Part shown: positions 34,711 through 44,504 of the stretch, one piece after another
How positions within the stretch are numbered: position 1 is the first letter of the stretch
Layout: each line of letters begins with the position of its first letter
Source: an uncultured Alphaproteobacteria bacterium
GTDB taxonomy: Bacteria > Pseudomonadota > Alphaproteobacteria > HIMB59 > GCA-002718135
Assembly: GCA_902512325.1 (NCBI GenBank)
Contig: CABXIT010000006.1
Location: 1 to 53,811 of the forward strand
Reading direction: 5' to 3'
Length of the DNA stretch: 53,811 bases
The notes under the pieces: model-generated
The model's database searches: none
What the model saw: only the letters and a program-made list of their open reading frames with translations
Told to the model about the DNA's origin: nothing
Made by a program: the position numbers and the translations under genes

Positions 34711-35582
34711 TGATAAAAAGAATAAATGGTATCTTAGAAATATTTGATAAATACGATATTTTTATTTTAGATCAGTGGGGAGTTATGCATGATGGAGTTT
34801 ATGGCTATAGTCACGCTATAAAAGCAATAGATTTACTTATTCAAGAAAATAAAAAGCTTATGATTATTTCCAATTCTTCAAAGAGAAAAATAAATACAAT
34901 TGATCGATTAAACAATTTGGGATTTGATAAAAATAATTTTATAGAGGTTATGACTAGTGGAGAAATGATTTGGCAAGAATTACTTAATTCATCTAGTAAT
35001 TATGGTAGTCAAATGGAAAATTGTTTCCATATTTATGATTTTTCAAAAGAAGATGGTTTAGATTTTAGAATTGGATTAGAAAAATTTAATTTTGTGTCAA
35101 ATGTTAAAGAGGCCAATTTTATTCTTGCTTGTACCCCTTTTAAAAATACTGAACCTATAGACTATATTCCAATTCTTAAAGATGCTTTAGATCTAAATTT
35201 AATTATGTTTTGTGCTAACCCAGATTATGTAACTATTGAAAATAATAATAATAAAAATATTTTTTGTATGGGTACAATTGCGGATTTATACGAACAAATG
35301 GGAGGAAAAGTTATTATTCTTGGTAAACCTTCTAAAGAAATATATAAAGAGGCTTGTAGGAAAGTTAATAAAATAGATCTAGCAAGAATCGTTGCAATTG
35401 GCGACTCATTAGATCATGATATTTTAGGTGCTATAAACTTTGGTATCGATAGCATTTTAATTTTAAATGGTATTCACAAAGGCTTATTTGCAGATAATTA
35501 CAAAAAGGGTATAAATAAGATAGAAAATAGCAAAAAATGGAACTTCAATCCAACATATGTATGTAATTACTTTTCTGTTTAA
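34710..35582 (+). CDS. HAD-superfamily class IIA hydrolase (TIGR01459 type)
   Basis: 290-residue phosphatase-like HAD protein related to the NagD/pyridoxal phosphatase group; substrate unknown. Motif I is ILDQWGVMHDG (D21 nucleophile; the second Asp of DxD is replaced by Trp, as is common in this TIGR01459 group), motif II IISNSSKR, motif III lysine near LGKPSKEIY, motif IV AIGDSLDHDILGA. One-base overlap with pyrD. The next gene has its own promoter, so the operon probably ends here. Confidence 0.88.
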   Translation: MIKRINGILEIFDKYDIFILDQWGVMHDGVYGYSHAIKAIDLLIQENKKLMIISNSSKRKINTIDRLNNLGFDKNNFIEVMTSGEMIWQELLNSSSNYGSQMENCFHIYDFSKEDGLDFRIGLEKFNFVSNVKEANFILACTPFKNTEPIDYIPILKDALDLNLIMFCANPDYVTIENNNNKNIFCMGTIADLYEQMGGKVIILGKPSKEIYKEACRKVNKIDLARIVAIGDSLDHDILGAINFGIDSILILNGIHKGLFADNYKKGINKIENSKKWNFNPTYVCNYFSV

Positions 35583-35588
35583 CTTTGC

Positions 35589-35616
35589 TTGACAATTATT
35601 TATTTATATTTACTAA
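35589..35616 (+). promoter_or_regulatory. Predicted sigma70-type promoter of rpmB
   Basis: A perfect TTGACA at 35589-35594 and TACTAA at 35611-35616 with a 16-base spacer, in the 45-base gap before rpmB. Transcription would begin near 35623, leaving only about five bases before the ATG at 35628, so the message could be nearly leaderless. By eye only. Confidence 0.5.
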
Positions 35617-35627
35617 ACCCCTTCATT

Positions 35628-35909
35628 ATGACTATGAAATGTGAACTTACAGGAAAATCCTTTCAAACTGGGAATAATGTAAGCCATGCAAAAAATAGAA
35701 CTAAAAGAAGATTTCTTCCAAATCTTCAAAAAACAACTTTTATAAGTGAAAAACTTGGTCAAAAAATTCAACTTAAAGTAGCAGCTAGTACAATTAGAAC
35801 TGTTGAAAAAAAAGGTGGATTAGATGATTTTTTAGTATCCACACCTAATAGTAAATTGCCAGAAAAAGCTAAAAAATTAAAGAAGACTATCTTAAATAAA
35901 ATCAACTAA
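35628..35909 (+). CDS. rpmB: 50S ribosomal protein L28
   Basis: Large-subunit ribosomal protein, 93 residues. CELTGKSFQTGNNVSHAKNR and TKRRFLPNLQK are the L28 signature, and the length suits the alphaproteobacterial form. The start is ATG 35628 (MTMKCELTG); the longer frame from 35589 translates the promoter. YhhQ-type transporter begins 7 bases downstream. Confidence 0.94.
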   Translation: MTMKCELTGKSFQTGNNVSHAKNRTKRRFLPNLQKTTFISEKLGQKIQLKVAASTIRTVEKKGGLDDFLVSTPNSKLPEKAKKLKKTILNKIN

Positions 35910-35916
35910 TCCTTAA

Positions 35917-36651
35917 ATGGATTTCTTTATAGAATTAACGTCATATTTGGGTTCATTAAATACTTCTTTATTATGGATTGTAATGTTAATTTTCTGTTTT
36001 TCATCAATTTTAATATTTTTAAGATTGTTTGGTTTTGCTGGTCTTTATGTTTACTCTGCTTTAGCAGTAATAATTGGCAATATTCAAGTTTTAAAAACTG
36101 TAGATTTCTTTTACTCTCCTGAACCAGTGGCCTTAGGGACTATACTATTTTCTTCTACATTTCTATGTACAGATATTTTGTCTGAACATTTTGGGAAAGA
36201 CAAAGCAAAAAAAAACATTCTCATAGGCTTTATTAGTTTTTTATTTATGACAATAATTATGCTGATAACTATTGGATTTAATCCATCTGCAAATGATTGG
36301 GTCCAAGATAGTTTCGTAAATGTATTTACGCCTATGTCTAGATTTTTTATTGCCAGTATGATTGCTTATCTTGTGAGTCAATATTTTGATGTATGGATAT
36401 ATTCAACTATTAAAAATTTAACAATGAATAGATTTTTATGGTTAAGAAATAATCTTTCTACAATATTATCTTCTTTAGTAGATAATACTGTGTTTAGTTT
36501 TCTTGCTTGGATTATTTTAAACCCTAATCCTGAAAGTTTATATAATGTAATTATGATTTATATTTTTGGAACTTACATACTTAGAATATTTATAGCACTA
36601 ATTGATACACCTTTTATGTATCTCTCTAAAATATTTCTTTTAAGCAAATGA
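35917..36651 (+). CDS. Queuosine precursor transporter, YhhQ/VUT family
   Basis: Inner-membrane protein of the COG1738 family that imports queuosine precursors (preQ0/preQ1 or queuine), 244 residues and about six helices. The family phrase ALGTILFSSTFLCTDILSEHF (about 68-88) followed by GKDKAKKNILIGF is diagnostic. It overlaps tgt by 4 bases (ATGA), so transporter and tRNA-modifying enzyme are coupled, which supports the substrate assignment. Confidence 0.88.
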   Translation: MDFFIELTSYLGSLNTSLLWIVMLIFCFSSILIFLRLFGFAGLYVYSALAVIIGNIQVLKTVDFFYSPEPVALGTILFSSTFLCTDILSEHFGKDKAKKNILIGFISFLFMTIIMLITIGFNPSANDWVQDSFVNVFTPMSRFFIASMIAYLVSQYFDVWIYSTIKNLTMNRFLWLRNNLSTILSSLVDNTVFSFLAWIILNPNPESLYNVIMIYIFGTYILRIFIALIDTPFMYLSKIFLLSK

Positions 36652-37841
36652 TAAACTTCTCATGGCAGGTTGAATATCAATCAAAAAATAATAACGCAAG
36701 AACTGGCATATTAACTACCCCACATGGTAAAATTAATACTCCAGCATTTATTTTTTGTGCAACTAAGGGTGCTTTAAAATCATTGACCACTAATATAGCT
36801 ATAGATAATAACACTCAGATTATTTTATCAAATACATTTCATTTGATGCTTCAACCAGGTAGCGATTTAATTGCAAACCATGGAGGATTACATAGATTTT
36901 TAAATTGGAATGGACCAATGCTTACAGATAGTGGTGGATTTCAAATATTTTCTTTAGGGTATGGTTCAGTAGCAGATGAGATAAAGGGAAGTGCTAATAT
37001 TAAAAGAAACAAGACACTTTTAAGTATTAGTGAGGAAGGAAGTTTATTTAAATCATATGTTGATGGATCATTTAAGTTATTATCCCCAGAAAAATCAATT
37101 GAAATTCAAAGAAATCTTGGTGCTGATTTAATATTAGTTTTTGACGAATGCACTCCTTTTCATGTTGATAAATCTTATACCGAAATGTCAATGAGAAGAA
37201 GTCATAGATGGGCAACCAGATCATTAAATCGTTTCAATTCACAGATTAAATACAAACCTTGTTTTGGTTCAGCGGGAGAACAAAAACTATATGGCATTGT
37301 TCAAGGAGGAATTTATGAAGATCTTCGTGAGGAAAGTATAGAATTTAATTTAAATAAAATTGATAAATTTGGTATTGCAATTGGAGGTAGTCTCGGATCT
37401 TCAAAAGAAGAAATGTATAAGGTTGTTAATTTTACTGCTCCAAAATTAGGAAATAAATACCCAATCCATCTTTTAGGAATAGGAGATCCTAGAGATATCT
37501 GGAATTTAGTTAAAAGTGGCATTGATACATTTGATTGTGTAAGTCCCACTAGATTAGCTAGACATGGTTCAGCATTAATTAAAGGGAAACTAGGTAAGAA
37601 AAATATTAAAAATAAAAAATTTGCTAATGATTTATCTCCAGTTGATACTACTTGTGGCTGCTCTACATGTAAAAATTATTCATTAGCTTACCTTCATCAT
37701 TTATTTAAAGCTGAGGAACTATTAGGTCTTCAGCTTGTTACTGCTCACAATATTTATTTTATGAATCAATTAATGAAGTTAATAAGAATCTCTATAGAAA
37801 ACGATTCTTTAGATAAAGCAGAAAAAGATTGGTTTAGTTAA
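36648..37841 (+). CDS. tgt: tRNA-guanine transglycosylase
   Basis: Exchanges guanine at the wobble position of GUN anticodons for a queuosine precursor, 397 residues. [16 protein letters not shown] with the active-site Asp (near 90-105), [43 protein letters not shown] carrying the nucleophile Asp (near 297), and the zinc site [10 protein letters not shown] plus TAHN (near 342-375). Complete. Coupled to the YhhQ transporter; no other queuosine-biosynthesis gene is in the window. Overlaps cobT convergently by 8 bases. Confidence 0.95.
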   Translation: MINFSWQVEYQSKNNNARTGILTTPHGKINTPAFIFCATKGALKSLTTNIAIDNNTQIILSNTFHLMLQPGSDLIANHGGLHRFLNWNGPMLTDSGGFQIFSLGYGSVADEIKGSANIKRNKTLLSISEEGSLFKSYVDGSFKLLSPEKSIEIQRNLGADLILVFDECTPFHVDKSYTEMSMRRSHRWATRSLNRFNSQIKYKPCFGSAGEQKLYGIVQGGIYEDLREESIEFNLNKIDKFGIAIGGSLGSSKEEMYKVVNFTAPKLGNKYPIHLLGIGDPRDIWNLVKSGIDTFDCVSPTRLARHGSALIKGKLGKKNIKNKKFANDLSPVDTTCGCSTCKNYSLAYLHHLFKAEELLGLQLVTAHNIYFMNQLMKLIRISIENDSLDKAEKDWFS

Positions 37842-39612
37842 TTTGAAATATTTCAGATAGTTCATTAAGAAGTGCTTCTCCTAATTGGTCTACATCCATA
37901 ATAGTAATAGCTTTAGAGTAATATCTTGAGACATCATGACCAATGCCAATAGCAATCAATTCTATATCTTTTTTGTTTTCAAGTTGATTTATTATATCTC
38001 TTAAATTTCTCTCAAGATAATTGCCAGGGTTTACTGATAATGTGGAGTCATCAACAGGCGCGCCATCACTTATAACAATAAGAATTTTTCTTTTTTCCTG
38101 TCTATTTATTAATCTATTATTAGCCCATATCAATGCTTCTCCGTCAATATTTTCCTTTAAAATTCCTTCTTTTAAAAGAAGTCCTAAATTTTTTTTTGAT
38201 CTTCTTGAAGGAGAGTCCGCAGATTTATAAACTATATGTCTTAGATCATTCAATCTACCAGGATTATTTGGCTTACCATCTTTAATCCATTTTTCTCTAG
38301 ATTTTCCACCTTTCCATGCTTTGGTTGTAAAACCAAGAATTTCAGTTTTAATGAGACATTTTTCTAATGTTTTTACTAAAATATCACTGCATAATGCTGC
38401 AACTGTAATTGGCCTCCCTCTCATTGATCCTGAATTATCAATTAAAAGTGATACTACTGTATCTTTGAATTCCACCTCTTTTTCTTGCTTATAAGATAGT
38501 TTGTTTTGAGGATTAGCTATTATTCTTGATAATCTAGAAGTGTCTAAATATCCTTCTTCCAAATTAAAATCCCAATTTCTATTCTGTTGAGCAAGAAGTT
38601 TTCTTTGAAGTCTATTTGCTATTTTAGTTATCAAAGGTAAAAAAGAAAAGACCTGTCTATCTAAATTATATCGTAATTTTTCTAACTCTTTTTGTTCAGA
38701 AAGTTCTTCAGCATTAATAACTTCATCAAAATTTTTTGTATAAGATTTATAATCATCAATAATAATATTCCCTATTTTAGGAAAGTATTCAATTTCATCT
38801 TGTGAAGACTCTTCACCAATTTCTTCACTTTCTTCCATTGATATAGTTTGCTGTAAATCTAACGCACTTGCATCTGATTCAGTTTTACTAGGATTATTTT
38901 GATCATTATTTTTATTACTATCTTCATTATTTTTATTTTGATCATCTTTTATTTCATTATCCTGATTTATATCCTCTGTAGTTTCTGTATTTTCATTATG
39001 GTCAAAAAAACCATAGTCCTCTAAATATTTTTTAATTTTTGATCCAAAACTTTTTTGATTATCAATACTTTTTTTCAAATCACTAAAAACTTTTTCATAA
39101 TCTTTACCTAATTTATCTTTAATAATTTTCCTATTTTTTTCATTATATATACCTAAATCTAGATTTAAAAATTTTTCATAGGCGACATACTTAAAAGCTT
39201 CAGAGATTTTAATTTCTTCTTTATTTGAATTTTTTTTAATATCTAATAAGTGTCTTTTTGTAATATTTGATTTAATGCCCTTAAAGAAAATTGATCCTTT
39301 TGCTTCAACTCGTGACTGTTCAACAGCATTAAAAATTTCATTTACAAATCCACTATTATTAATGAAATTATTATGAATTTCTTTAGAATGAAATCTAAAT
39401 TCAAGTGCGAGAGAATCTGCATCAGCTCTAATATAAGTTAAGTTTTTTTTTATACTTTCTATGTTAGGTTCGGTTAAGTTTATGATATTACCATCTATTG
39501 AAGAAATTTCCTTAGTAAAATTTATTTCTACTTTCTTGTTTTTACTAATAGATTTGGTGGTAGCTGTAATTGATTTTTTAAATTCTTCTAAAATACTTTC
39601 ATTCTTTAACAT
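37834..39612 (-). CDS. cobT: Cobaltochelatase-like subunit CobT
   Basis: 592-residue partner of the CobS AAA+ ring; with CobN it forms the aerobic cobaltochelatase of vitamin B12 synthesis. The N-terminal part is the CobT domain ([33 protein letters not shown]), then a highly acidic/Asn-rich linker (about 205-275), then a von Willebrand A domain with [18 protein letters not shown] (about 391-403) and [13 protein letters not shown] (about 521-533). Overlaps cobS by 14 bases. No cobN or other B12 gene is here, so a B12 role is not proven. Confidence 0.92.
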   Translation of the reverse strand: MLKNESILEEFKKSITATTKSISKNKKVEINFTKEISSIDGNIINLTEPNIESIKKNLTYIRADADSLALEFRFHSKEIHNNFINNSGFVNEIFNAVEQSRVEAKGSIFFKGIKSNITKRHLLDIKKNSNKEEIKISEAFKYVAYEKFLNLDLGIYNEKNRKIIKDKLGKDYEKVFSDLKKSIDNQKSFGSKIKKYLEDYGFFDHNENTETTEDINQDNEIKDDQNKNNEDSNKNNDQNNPSKTESDASALDLQQTISMEESEEIGEESSQDEIEYFPKIGNIIIDDYKSYTKNFDEVINAEELSEQKELEKLRYNLDRQVFSFLPLITKIANRLQRKLLAQQNRNWDFNLEEGYLDTSRLSRIIANPQNKLSYKQEKEVEFKDTVVSLLIDNSGSMRGRPITVAALCSDILVKTLEKCLIKTEILGFTTKAWKGGKSREKWIKDGKPNNPGRLNDLRHIVYKSADSPSRRSKKNLGLLLKEGILKENIDGEALIWANNRLINRQEKRKILIVISDGAPVDDSTLSVNPGNYLERNLRDIINQLENKKDIELIAIGIGHDVSRYYSKAITIMDVDQLGEALLNELSEIFQIN

Positions 39613-40564
39613 TCGCTACCTTTGCATCTGAAATATCAATGCCAAATGAGCGTTGAAAATATTCTTCAATAATAGGTCTTTCAAGCTCATCACATCTATT
39701 AAGAAATGAAAGCTTAAATGCATATTCGATATCATTAAATATCAAATAATTTTCAGCCCAAGTTAAAACTGTTCTTGGGCTCATAACAGTTGAAATATCT
39801 CCATTCATAAAACCGGATCTGGTTAAATCCGCAGTTGCGACCATTGATTTAATAATATCTTTACCTGTTTTGTTGTTTAGTTTTTTCATTTTGCTTAATA
39901 TGATTTCTTCTTCTGCACTATTTGACAAGTAATTTAAAATTGTGACTATATTCCATCGGTCCATTTGACCTTGGTTTATTTGTTGAGTTCCGTGGTATAG
40001 TCCTGAAGTGTCTCCTAAACCAACTGTATTTGCAGTTCCAAATAATCTAAAATATTTATTAGGTTTAATAACTCTTGATTGGTCCAGCAGAGTTAATTTA
40101 CCGTCTGTTTCCAAAATGCGCTGTATAACAAACATAACATCAGGTCTTCCAGCATCATACTCATCAAATACAAGAGCAACAGGATTTGAATACGCCCATG
40201 GCAAAATTCCATCTTGAAATTTTGTTATTTGTTTGTCATCTTTTAAAATAATAGCATCTTTGCCAAGTAAATCAATTCTACTTATATGACTATCAAGATT
40301 AACTCTAACACAGGGCCAATTTAATCTTGCTGCAACTTGTTCAATATGAGTTGATTTACCAGTTCCATGATACCCCTGAATAAGAACTCTTCTATTGTTA
40401 GTAAATCCAGCAAGTATTGAAATTGTTGTTTCAGGATCAAATCGATAGCTTAAATCAATTTCAGGAACATGCTCATTTGTTTTGTCAAATCCAAATACTT
40501 CAAAATTACATACCACTCCAAAAGTTTCTTTTGTATTAATTAATTTACTTGGTTTGTTTTCCAT
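39599..40564 (-). CDS. cobS: Cobaltochelatase-like AAA+ subunit CobS
   Basis: MoxR-class AAA+ ATPase, 321 residues. Walker [10 protein letters not shown] (64-72), Walker [17 protein letters not shown] (about 130-145), sensor 1 [15 protein letters not shown] (about 175-189), and the [11 protein letters not shown] sensor 2 region. The CobS N-terminal extension ([20 protein letters not shown]) is present. Overlaps the DnaJ-domain gene by 20 bases and cobT by 14, the conserved alphaproteobacterial block. Confidence 0.95.
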   Translation of the reverse strand: MENKPSKLINTKETFGVVCNFEVFGFDKTNEHVPEIDLSYRFDPETTISILAGFTNNRRVLIQGYHGTGKSTHIEQVAARLNWPCVRVNLDSHISRIDLLGKDAIILKDDKQITKFQDGILPWAYSNPVALVFDEYDAGRPDVMFVIQRILETDGKLTLLDQSRVIKPNKYFRLFGTANTVGLGDTSGLYHGTQQINQGQMDRWNIVTILNYLSNSAEEEIILSKMKKLNNKTGKDIIKSMVATADLTRSGFMNGDISTVMSPRTVLTWAENYLIFNDIEYAFKLSFLNRCDELERPIIEEYFQRSFGIDISDAKVANVKE

Positions 40565-41147
40565 TTTTTTTTATAAATTTTTTTAATAATAGTTTATAAG
40601 ATTCGTTTATTTGTTTGAATTTTTCTTCAGCTTTTTTATTATTTCCATTTACATCAGGATGAAAGATTTTCACTAACTTTTTGTAATTTTTCTTAATTTT
40701 TTCAAGAGAAATGGGCATTTCTAGATCTAAATTTTTTAATGCTTTAGTATCTTCTATTGTTAATTTTTCATCATGTAGCTTATTTTTAAAGTAATTATCA
40801 TTAATTTTATTATCTTCTGTTTTAATAAAATCATTGGTATATTTATTAAATTCATCAAAAAAACCTCTATAATTTCCTTTAAGGGGCCAAGAAGGTCTAT
40901 CCCAAACAGTATCATTTCTCATAGAACCCTCAATTTGATCAACTGTCATGCCTTTATAAAAATCCCAAGATTTATTGTATTCTTTAATGTGGTTTAAACA
41001 AAAATAGAAATATTCATTTAACTTAATTCTTGATTTTGGAGCTCTATACTCACCTTTTTCATTACATATATTTGAGTCACATTTTTTAAAAGCACTTTTC
41101 TCCCAAGATAAATTATTTTTTTGAATATCAAATTTAAATTTATTCAT
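40545..41147 (-). CDS. J-domain (DnaJ-like) protein upstream of cobS
   Basis: 200 residues. The C-terminal 65 residues are a J domain: ISLEKIKKNYKKLVKIFHPD then VNGNNKKAEEKFKQINESYK, with the HPD motif near residue 161 that stimulates Hsp70. The N-terminal 130 residues carry two CxxxxC-like cysteines (KKCDSNICNEKGEYRAP), FYFCLNHIKEYN and MTVDQIEGSMRNDTVWDRP, a pattern found in J proteins located beside cobS in alphaproteobacteria. Possibly a client-specific chaperone for CobS/CobT, inferred from the overlap with cobS. Divergent from bolA across 23 bases. Confidence 0.9.
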   Translation of the reverse strand: MNKFKFDIQKNNLSWEKSAFKKCDSNICNEKGEYRAPKSRIKLNEYFYFCLNHIKEYNKSWDFYKGMTVDQIEGSMRNDTVWDRPSWPLKGNYRGFFDEFNKYTNDFIKTEDNKINDNYFKNKLHDEKLTIEDTKALKNLDLEMPISLEKIKKNYKKLVKIFHPDVNGNNKKAEEKFKQINESYKLLLKKFIKKNGKQTK

Positions 41148-41170
41148 AATTTAATATATAGTCCAAAATT

Positions 41171-41425
41171 ATGAATCGTACAAAAAGAATAAAAAATATT
41201 TTAGAAAAAAATTTTAATGATCATAGTATTATTGTTGAAGATAGTTCATACTTACATAAAGGCCATAATAATTTTGATGGAGATAGTGAAACTCACATAT
41301 CTGTGAAACTTTTAAAAAAATCAAAATTTGCATTAAATAGATTGGAAGTGCATAGAAAAATTAATTCTTTATTATCTAAAGAATTTGCTAATGGATTACA
41401 TTCTTTAGAAATTAAGATTATTTGA
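41171..41425 (+). CDS. bolA: BolA family protein
   Basis: 84-residue BolA/IbaG-type protein; the family works with monothiol glutaredoxins in iron-sulfur cluster handling. EDSSYLHKGHNNFDGDSETH (about 24-43) contains the conserved His cluster region, followed by HRKINSLLSKEF and NGLHSLEIKII. It stands alone on the plus strand between the J-domain gene and the CorC-like gene, overlapping the latter by 8 bases at the 3' end. Confidence 0.93.
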   Translation: MNRTKRIKNILEKNFNDHSIIVEDSSYLHKGHNNFDGDSETHISVKLLKKSKFALNRLEVHRKINSLLSKEFANGLHSLEIKII

Positions 41426-42674
41426 TTGATCTAATCTCGATTTTAGAAATTTGTTTTCTTGAGTGAGATAAAATTTTATAAACAAAATACTCATCTCTTA
41501 CGGTTTCTCCAAACAAAGGAATTCTTTTAGCAATTTCTAATATGTGACCAGAAATTGTAGATGCTTCACTTAGGGGCGATTCAAGGTCAAAGTGTTTATA
41601 TAAATCTTTAAGATTTTTTTCTCCATTTGTAATGATTACTCCATCATTTACATTTTTAAATTCTTCATCAGCTAGATCAATTTCATCAACTATTTCACCA
41701 ACTATTTCTTCGATTATATCTTCAAGAGTTATAAGGCCTAATAATTCACCATATTCATCTACTACAAACGCAATATGTTCTTTTCTATTTTTAAACGCAG
41801 CTAACTGTTCTAATAGATTAGTTGTTTCAGGTATAAACCAGGGTTTTGATATTTTATCAAAAATAATTTCCTTCGAACTTTCTTGTTTTGATAAGTCAAT
41901 ATTTAATACCCTGACATTTAACAGGCCAATTATATTTTCAGGATTATTTTTCCAAAATGGTATTCTTGTATATCTTGAATTATTAATTTTTTTTATAATT
42001 TCATTAATATCTAATGAACTATCAATTGAATAAATGTTTTTTCTATGAGTAAAGACTTCTTCTACAGTAGTATCATTAAGCGTAAGTATGCTTTGTAGCA
42101 TATTTTTTTCATGCTCTGAGTCAGGGCTAGAAGTCTTATACATATCAATAACTCCTTGAAGTTCTTCCTCTGATTGCTGATCATTGAATTTATCATCTTC
42201 TTTTTGTTTATTTAAAAAAATTTTTTTAACAATTAGATTTATTATAAATATTATAGGATAAAGAATTTTACTAAGATAGAAAATTACAGGTGCGATTTGT
42301 AGTGAGGTTCTGGTCGGTCTGCTTAATGAATAAGTTTTAGGTAATATTTCTGCAAATATAACTATTATGATTGTCATAATAATTGTAGCATAAAATATTC
42401 CACTTACTCCATATAAATCGTATAGAATTGCAGTAGCCAAGGATGAAGCTAGAATATTTACTAAATTATTAGATAATAATAATGAAGAAATAACATTTTC
42501 CAGATTATCAAGTATTTTAAGTAAATATCTAGCTTTTTTATTACCTTTTTTAAACTTTAAAAGTATTCTTGGTTTAGATGATGCTGTCAAGGCAGTTTCA
42601 GAACCTGATAAGAATCCTGACATAACTACCAGCAAAGCTAAACATATAAAAAGTATAATTGTTAATAGAGACAT
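41418..42674 (-). CDS. CorC/HlyC-family membrane protein with CBS domains (CNNM-like)
   Basis: 418 residues. N-terminal DUF21/CNNM membrane domain (about 1-160, four helices; SGSETALTASSKPRI, FAEILPKTYSLSRPT), then a CBS pair (about 200-330; TVEEVFTHRKNIYSI, HIAFVVDEYGELLGLITLED), then the CorC_HlyC transporter-associated domain (about 345-418). Members are linked to magnesium or cobalt efflux; the old haemolysin name is not meaningful here. Lies 9 bases after aroB in the aroK-aroB operon. Confidence 0.92.
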   Translation of the reverse strand: MSLLTIILFICLALLVVMSGFLSGSETALTASSKPRILLKFKKGNKKARYLLKILDNLENVISSLLLSNNLVNILASSLATAILYDLYGVSGIFYATIIMTIIIVIFAEILPKTYSLSRPTRTSLQIAPVIFYLSKILYPIIFIINLIVKKIFLNKQKEDDKFNDQQSEEELQGVIDMYKTSSPDSEHEKNMLQSILTLNDTTVEEVFTHRKNIYSIDSSLDINEIIKKINNSRYTRIPFWKNNPENIIGLLNVRVLNIDLSKQESSKEIIFDKISKPWFIPETTNLLEQLAAFKNRKEHIAFVVDEYGELLGLITLEDIIEEIVGEIVDEIDLADEEFKNVNDGVIITNGEKNLKDLYKHFDLESPLSEASTISGHILEIAKRIPLFGETVRDEYFVYKILSHSRKQISKIEIRSIK

Positions 42675-42683
42675 TAATATATT

Positions 42684-43751
42684 TTAATTAATTATTTGTT
42701 TAATTTTTTCTAAGTTAATATTATTTTTTAAGAAAGCATTACCAATATTTTTAATTAATACAAAATTTATTTTACCATCAATATTTTTTTTGTCTTTATG
42801 AATAATGTCAAATATTTTGTTATCATACATTTTATTATCCATTATTGGTAATCTATTAAATATAAAGTGGTTTTTGATCTTAATTAAATCCTTATATGAT
42901 AAATAATTAAGCTTATATGAAATTGTTGAAGCTATAATCATTCCTATAGATATTGCTTCTCCATGAGTTAATTTTTTTTTATATTTGTAATATGTTTCAA
43001 GTGCATGACCAAATGTATGACCAAAATTAAGTATAGCTCTAGAATGTCGATTTTTCAACTTTTCCTTTTCATCTTTTAAAACATATTGTTTTTTTATTAA
43101 AATGCTTTTGTATATGGCATTTGAAATAACTTCATAATTTAAACTAAATATATTTTTAGAATTTTTATCTAACCAATTAAAAAATTTTTTATCATAAATT
43201 ATACTATGTTTAATAATCTCAGCATAACCTGAAAGAAGTTCTCTTTTAGGTAAAGTTGACAAAATGAGTGGATCGATTATTACTAATTTTGGCTGGTAAA
43301 AAGTTCCAACTAAATTTTTACCAAAATTAGTATTTATACCATTCTTCCCCCCAATTGAACTATCAACTTGAGAAAGTAATGTTGTAGGAATCAATATCAA
43401 GTCTATTCCTCTTAATAAAGTGCTTGCAATAAATCCAGATAAATCTCCTAATGTTCCACCACCTATTGCTACTAAGATAGTTTTTCTATCAACTCCCTTA
43501 CTAAGAACTTTTTGAGTTATTTTAGTATAAAAATTAAATGATTTAATTTTCTCTGAACAGTTAATACATATATATTTTTCTTTTTGATAATTATTTATTT
43601 TTTGAAAAACATTAAAAACTTTTTTATCAATTAGAAAAATAACGTTATTATTTTTAGAAATAATATTTTTTATTTTTTTCTTTATTGAGTTTGTTTCTAT
43701 TTCAATAGAATATTTATTTTCTTTTGTTAAAATATTAATTTTTTTAATCAT
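42684..43751 (-). CDS. aroB: 3-dehydroquinate synthase
   Basis: Second step of the shikimate pathway, 355 residues, NAD- and metal-dependent. GGGTLGDLSGFIASTLLRGI (about 97-116) binds NAD; IPTTLLSQVDSSIGGKNGIN (about 121-140) and the metal-ligand regions GYAEIIKHSIIYD (Glu, near 175) and LNFGHTFGHALE (His, near 245) are all present. Overlaps aroK by 8 bases. Confidence 0.96.
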   Translation of the reverse strand: MIKKINILTKENKYSIEIETNSIKKKIKNIISKNNNVIFLIDKKVFNVFQKINNYQKEKYICINCSEKIKSFNFYTKITQKVLSKGVDRKTILVAIGGGTLGDLSGFIASTLLRGIDLILIPTTLLSQVDSSIGGKNGINTNFGKNLVGTFYQPKLVIIDPLILSTLPKRELLSGYAEIIKHSIIYDKKFFNWLDKNSKNIFSLNYEVISNAIYKSILIKKQYVLKDEKEKLKNRHSRAILNFGHTFGHALETYYKYKKKLTHGEAISIGMIIASTISYKLNYLSYKDLIKIKNHFIFNRLPIMDNKMYDNKIFDIIHKDKKNIDGKINFVLIKNIGNAFLKNNINLEKIKQIIN

Positions 43752-44271
43752 ATATATTAAATTTTTTTTTTAGTTCATTAATTGTATCAGATATTTTTTT
43801 ATCATTTTTAATTGTTAAATCTGCTTCTTTATAAAAATTCTCTCTTTCTTTCATTAATTCATTTAATTTTTGTTTAATATTTATATCACTAATTAATGGC
43901 CTATTTTTAGATGACTCTAATCTTTTTGATAAAAGATTTTTTTCTACTTTTAGATATATATTAAATGAATTTTTTTTTATAATATTTCTTAATTTAAAAT
44001 TATTCATTACTCCTCCACCTAAAGAAAAAACATAATTTTTTTTTAACAAAATTTTGCTAATATAATTTTCCTCCAGTTCTCTAAAAAAAATTTCACCTGA
44101 GTCATTAAATATTTGATTAATTGATTTGCCAGTTTTTCTCTCAATTAAAGAGTCAGTATCTAAAAAATTATAATTTATTATCTTTGCAAATTTTCTTCCT
44201 ATTAAAGATTTTCCCGCACCCATCATCCCACAAAATGTAATGTTAAGTTTATTATAATCGCTAAATATCAT
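43744..44271 (-). CDS. aroK: Shikimate kinase
   Basis: Phosphorylates shikimate at the 3-OH; 175 residues. P-loop GMMGAGKSLIGRKFA (14-28), shikimate-site DTDSLIERKTGKSI (about 38-51) with the Asp-x-Asp, FRELEENYI, the GGGVM loop (about 79-83), and the LID R in KNRPLISD. First gene of the minus-strand aroK-aroB-CorC group, divergent from the small membrane-protein gene across 104 bases. Confidence 0.95.
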   Translation of the reverse strand: MIFSDYNKLNITFCGMMGAGKSLIGRKFAKIINYNFLDTDSLIERKTGKSINQIFNDSGEIFFRELEENYISKILLKKNYVFSLGGGVMNNFKLRNIIKKNSFNIYLKVEKNLLSKRLESSKNRPLISDINIKQKLNELMKERENFYKEADLTIKNDKKISDTINELKKKFNIYD

Positions 44272-44297
44272 TTAAGTTTAACTATCTTATCTTATTA

Positions 44298-44328
44298 TTG
44301 ACAAAATTTAGTTAGAAAAAGAAATAAT
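44298..44328 (+). promoter_or_regulatory. Possible promoter for the small membrane protein / 615-aa protein / accA operon
   Basis: A perfect TTGACA at 44298-44303 and AATAAT at 44323-44328 (one mismatch to TATAAT) with a long 19-base spacer, in the 104-base divergent gap. Transcription would start near 44335, about 40 bases before the ATG at 44376. The spacing weakens the call. Confidence 0.35.
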
Positions 44329-44375
44329 TTTAAAAATGAACTAATTCCTATAAAAGACATTATTTATTTAATATT

Positions 44376-44504
44376 ATGAAAACAGCCTATATTACTTTAC
44401 TCTTTTTTGCAATTTTATTGATATTTTTTTTCACTTTGTATTTTATCAATATACCATCCCCAAGTAAAATAATTATAGAATCATATCTTTTAGAGGTGAA
44501 ATAA
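44376..44504 (+). CDS. Small single-helix membrane protein, 42 residues, unknown function
   Basis: Too short for usual gene-length limits but well supported by context. It begins MKTAYITLLFFAILLIFFF and has one strong hydrophobic helix (about 4-25), then a polar tail ending in SYLLEVK. The stop TAA shares its last base with the ATG of the next gene (TAATG), and the last codons carry that gene's Shine-Dalgarno (GAGGTGA), so the two are translationally coupled. I recognise no family. It could be a small assembly factor or an N-terminal partner of the exported protein downstream. Confidence 0.65.
   Translation: MKTAYITLLFFAILLIFFFTLYFINIPSPSKIIIESYLLEVK
44493..44499 (+). promoter_or_regulatory. 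Strong Shine-Dalgarno for the 615-aa protein
   Basis: GAGGTGA four bases before the ATG at 44504, the best ribosome binding site I noticed in a window where many starts lack one. It lies inside the final codons of the 42-residue gene, fixing the start of the larger protein. Confidence 0.7.

Noticed and set aside
38870..39000. Asn/Asp/Glu-rich repeats in cobT as a tandem-repeat element
   Set aside because: Matches the known acidic low-complexity linker of CobT; no regular DNA repeat unit.
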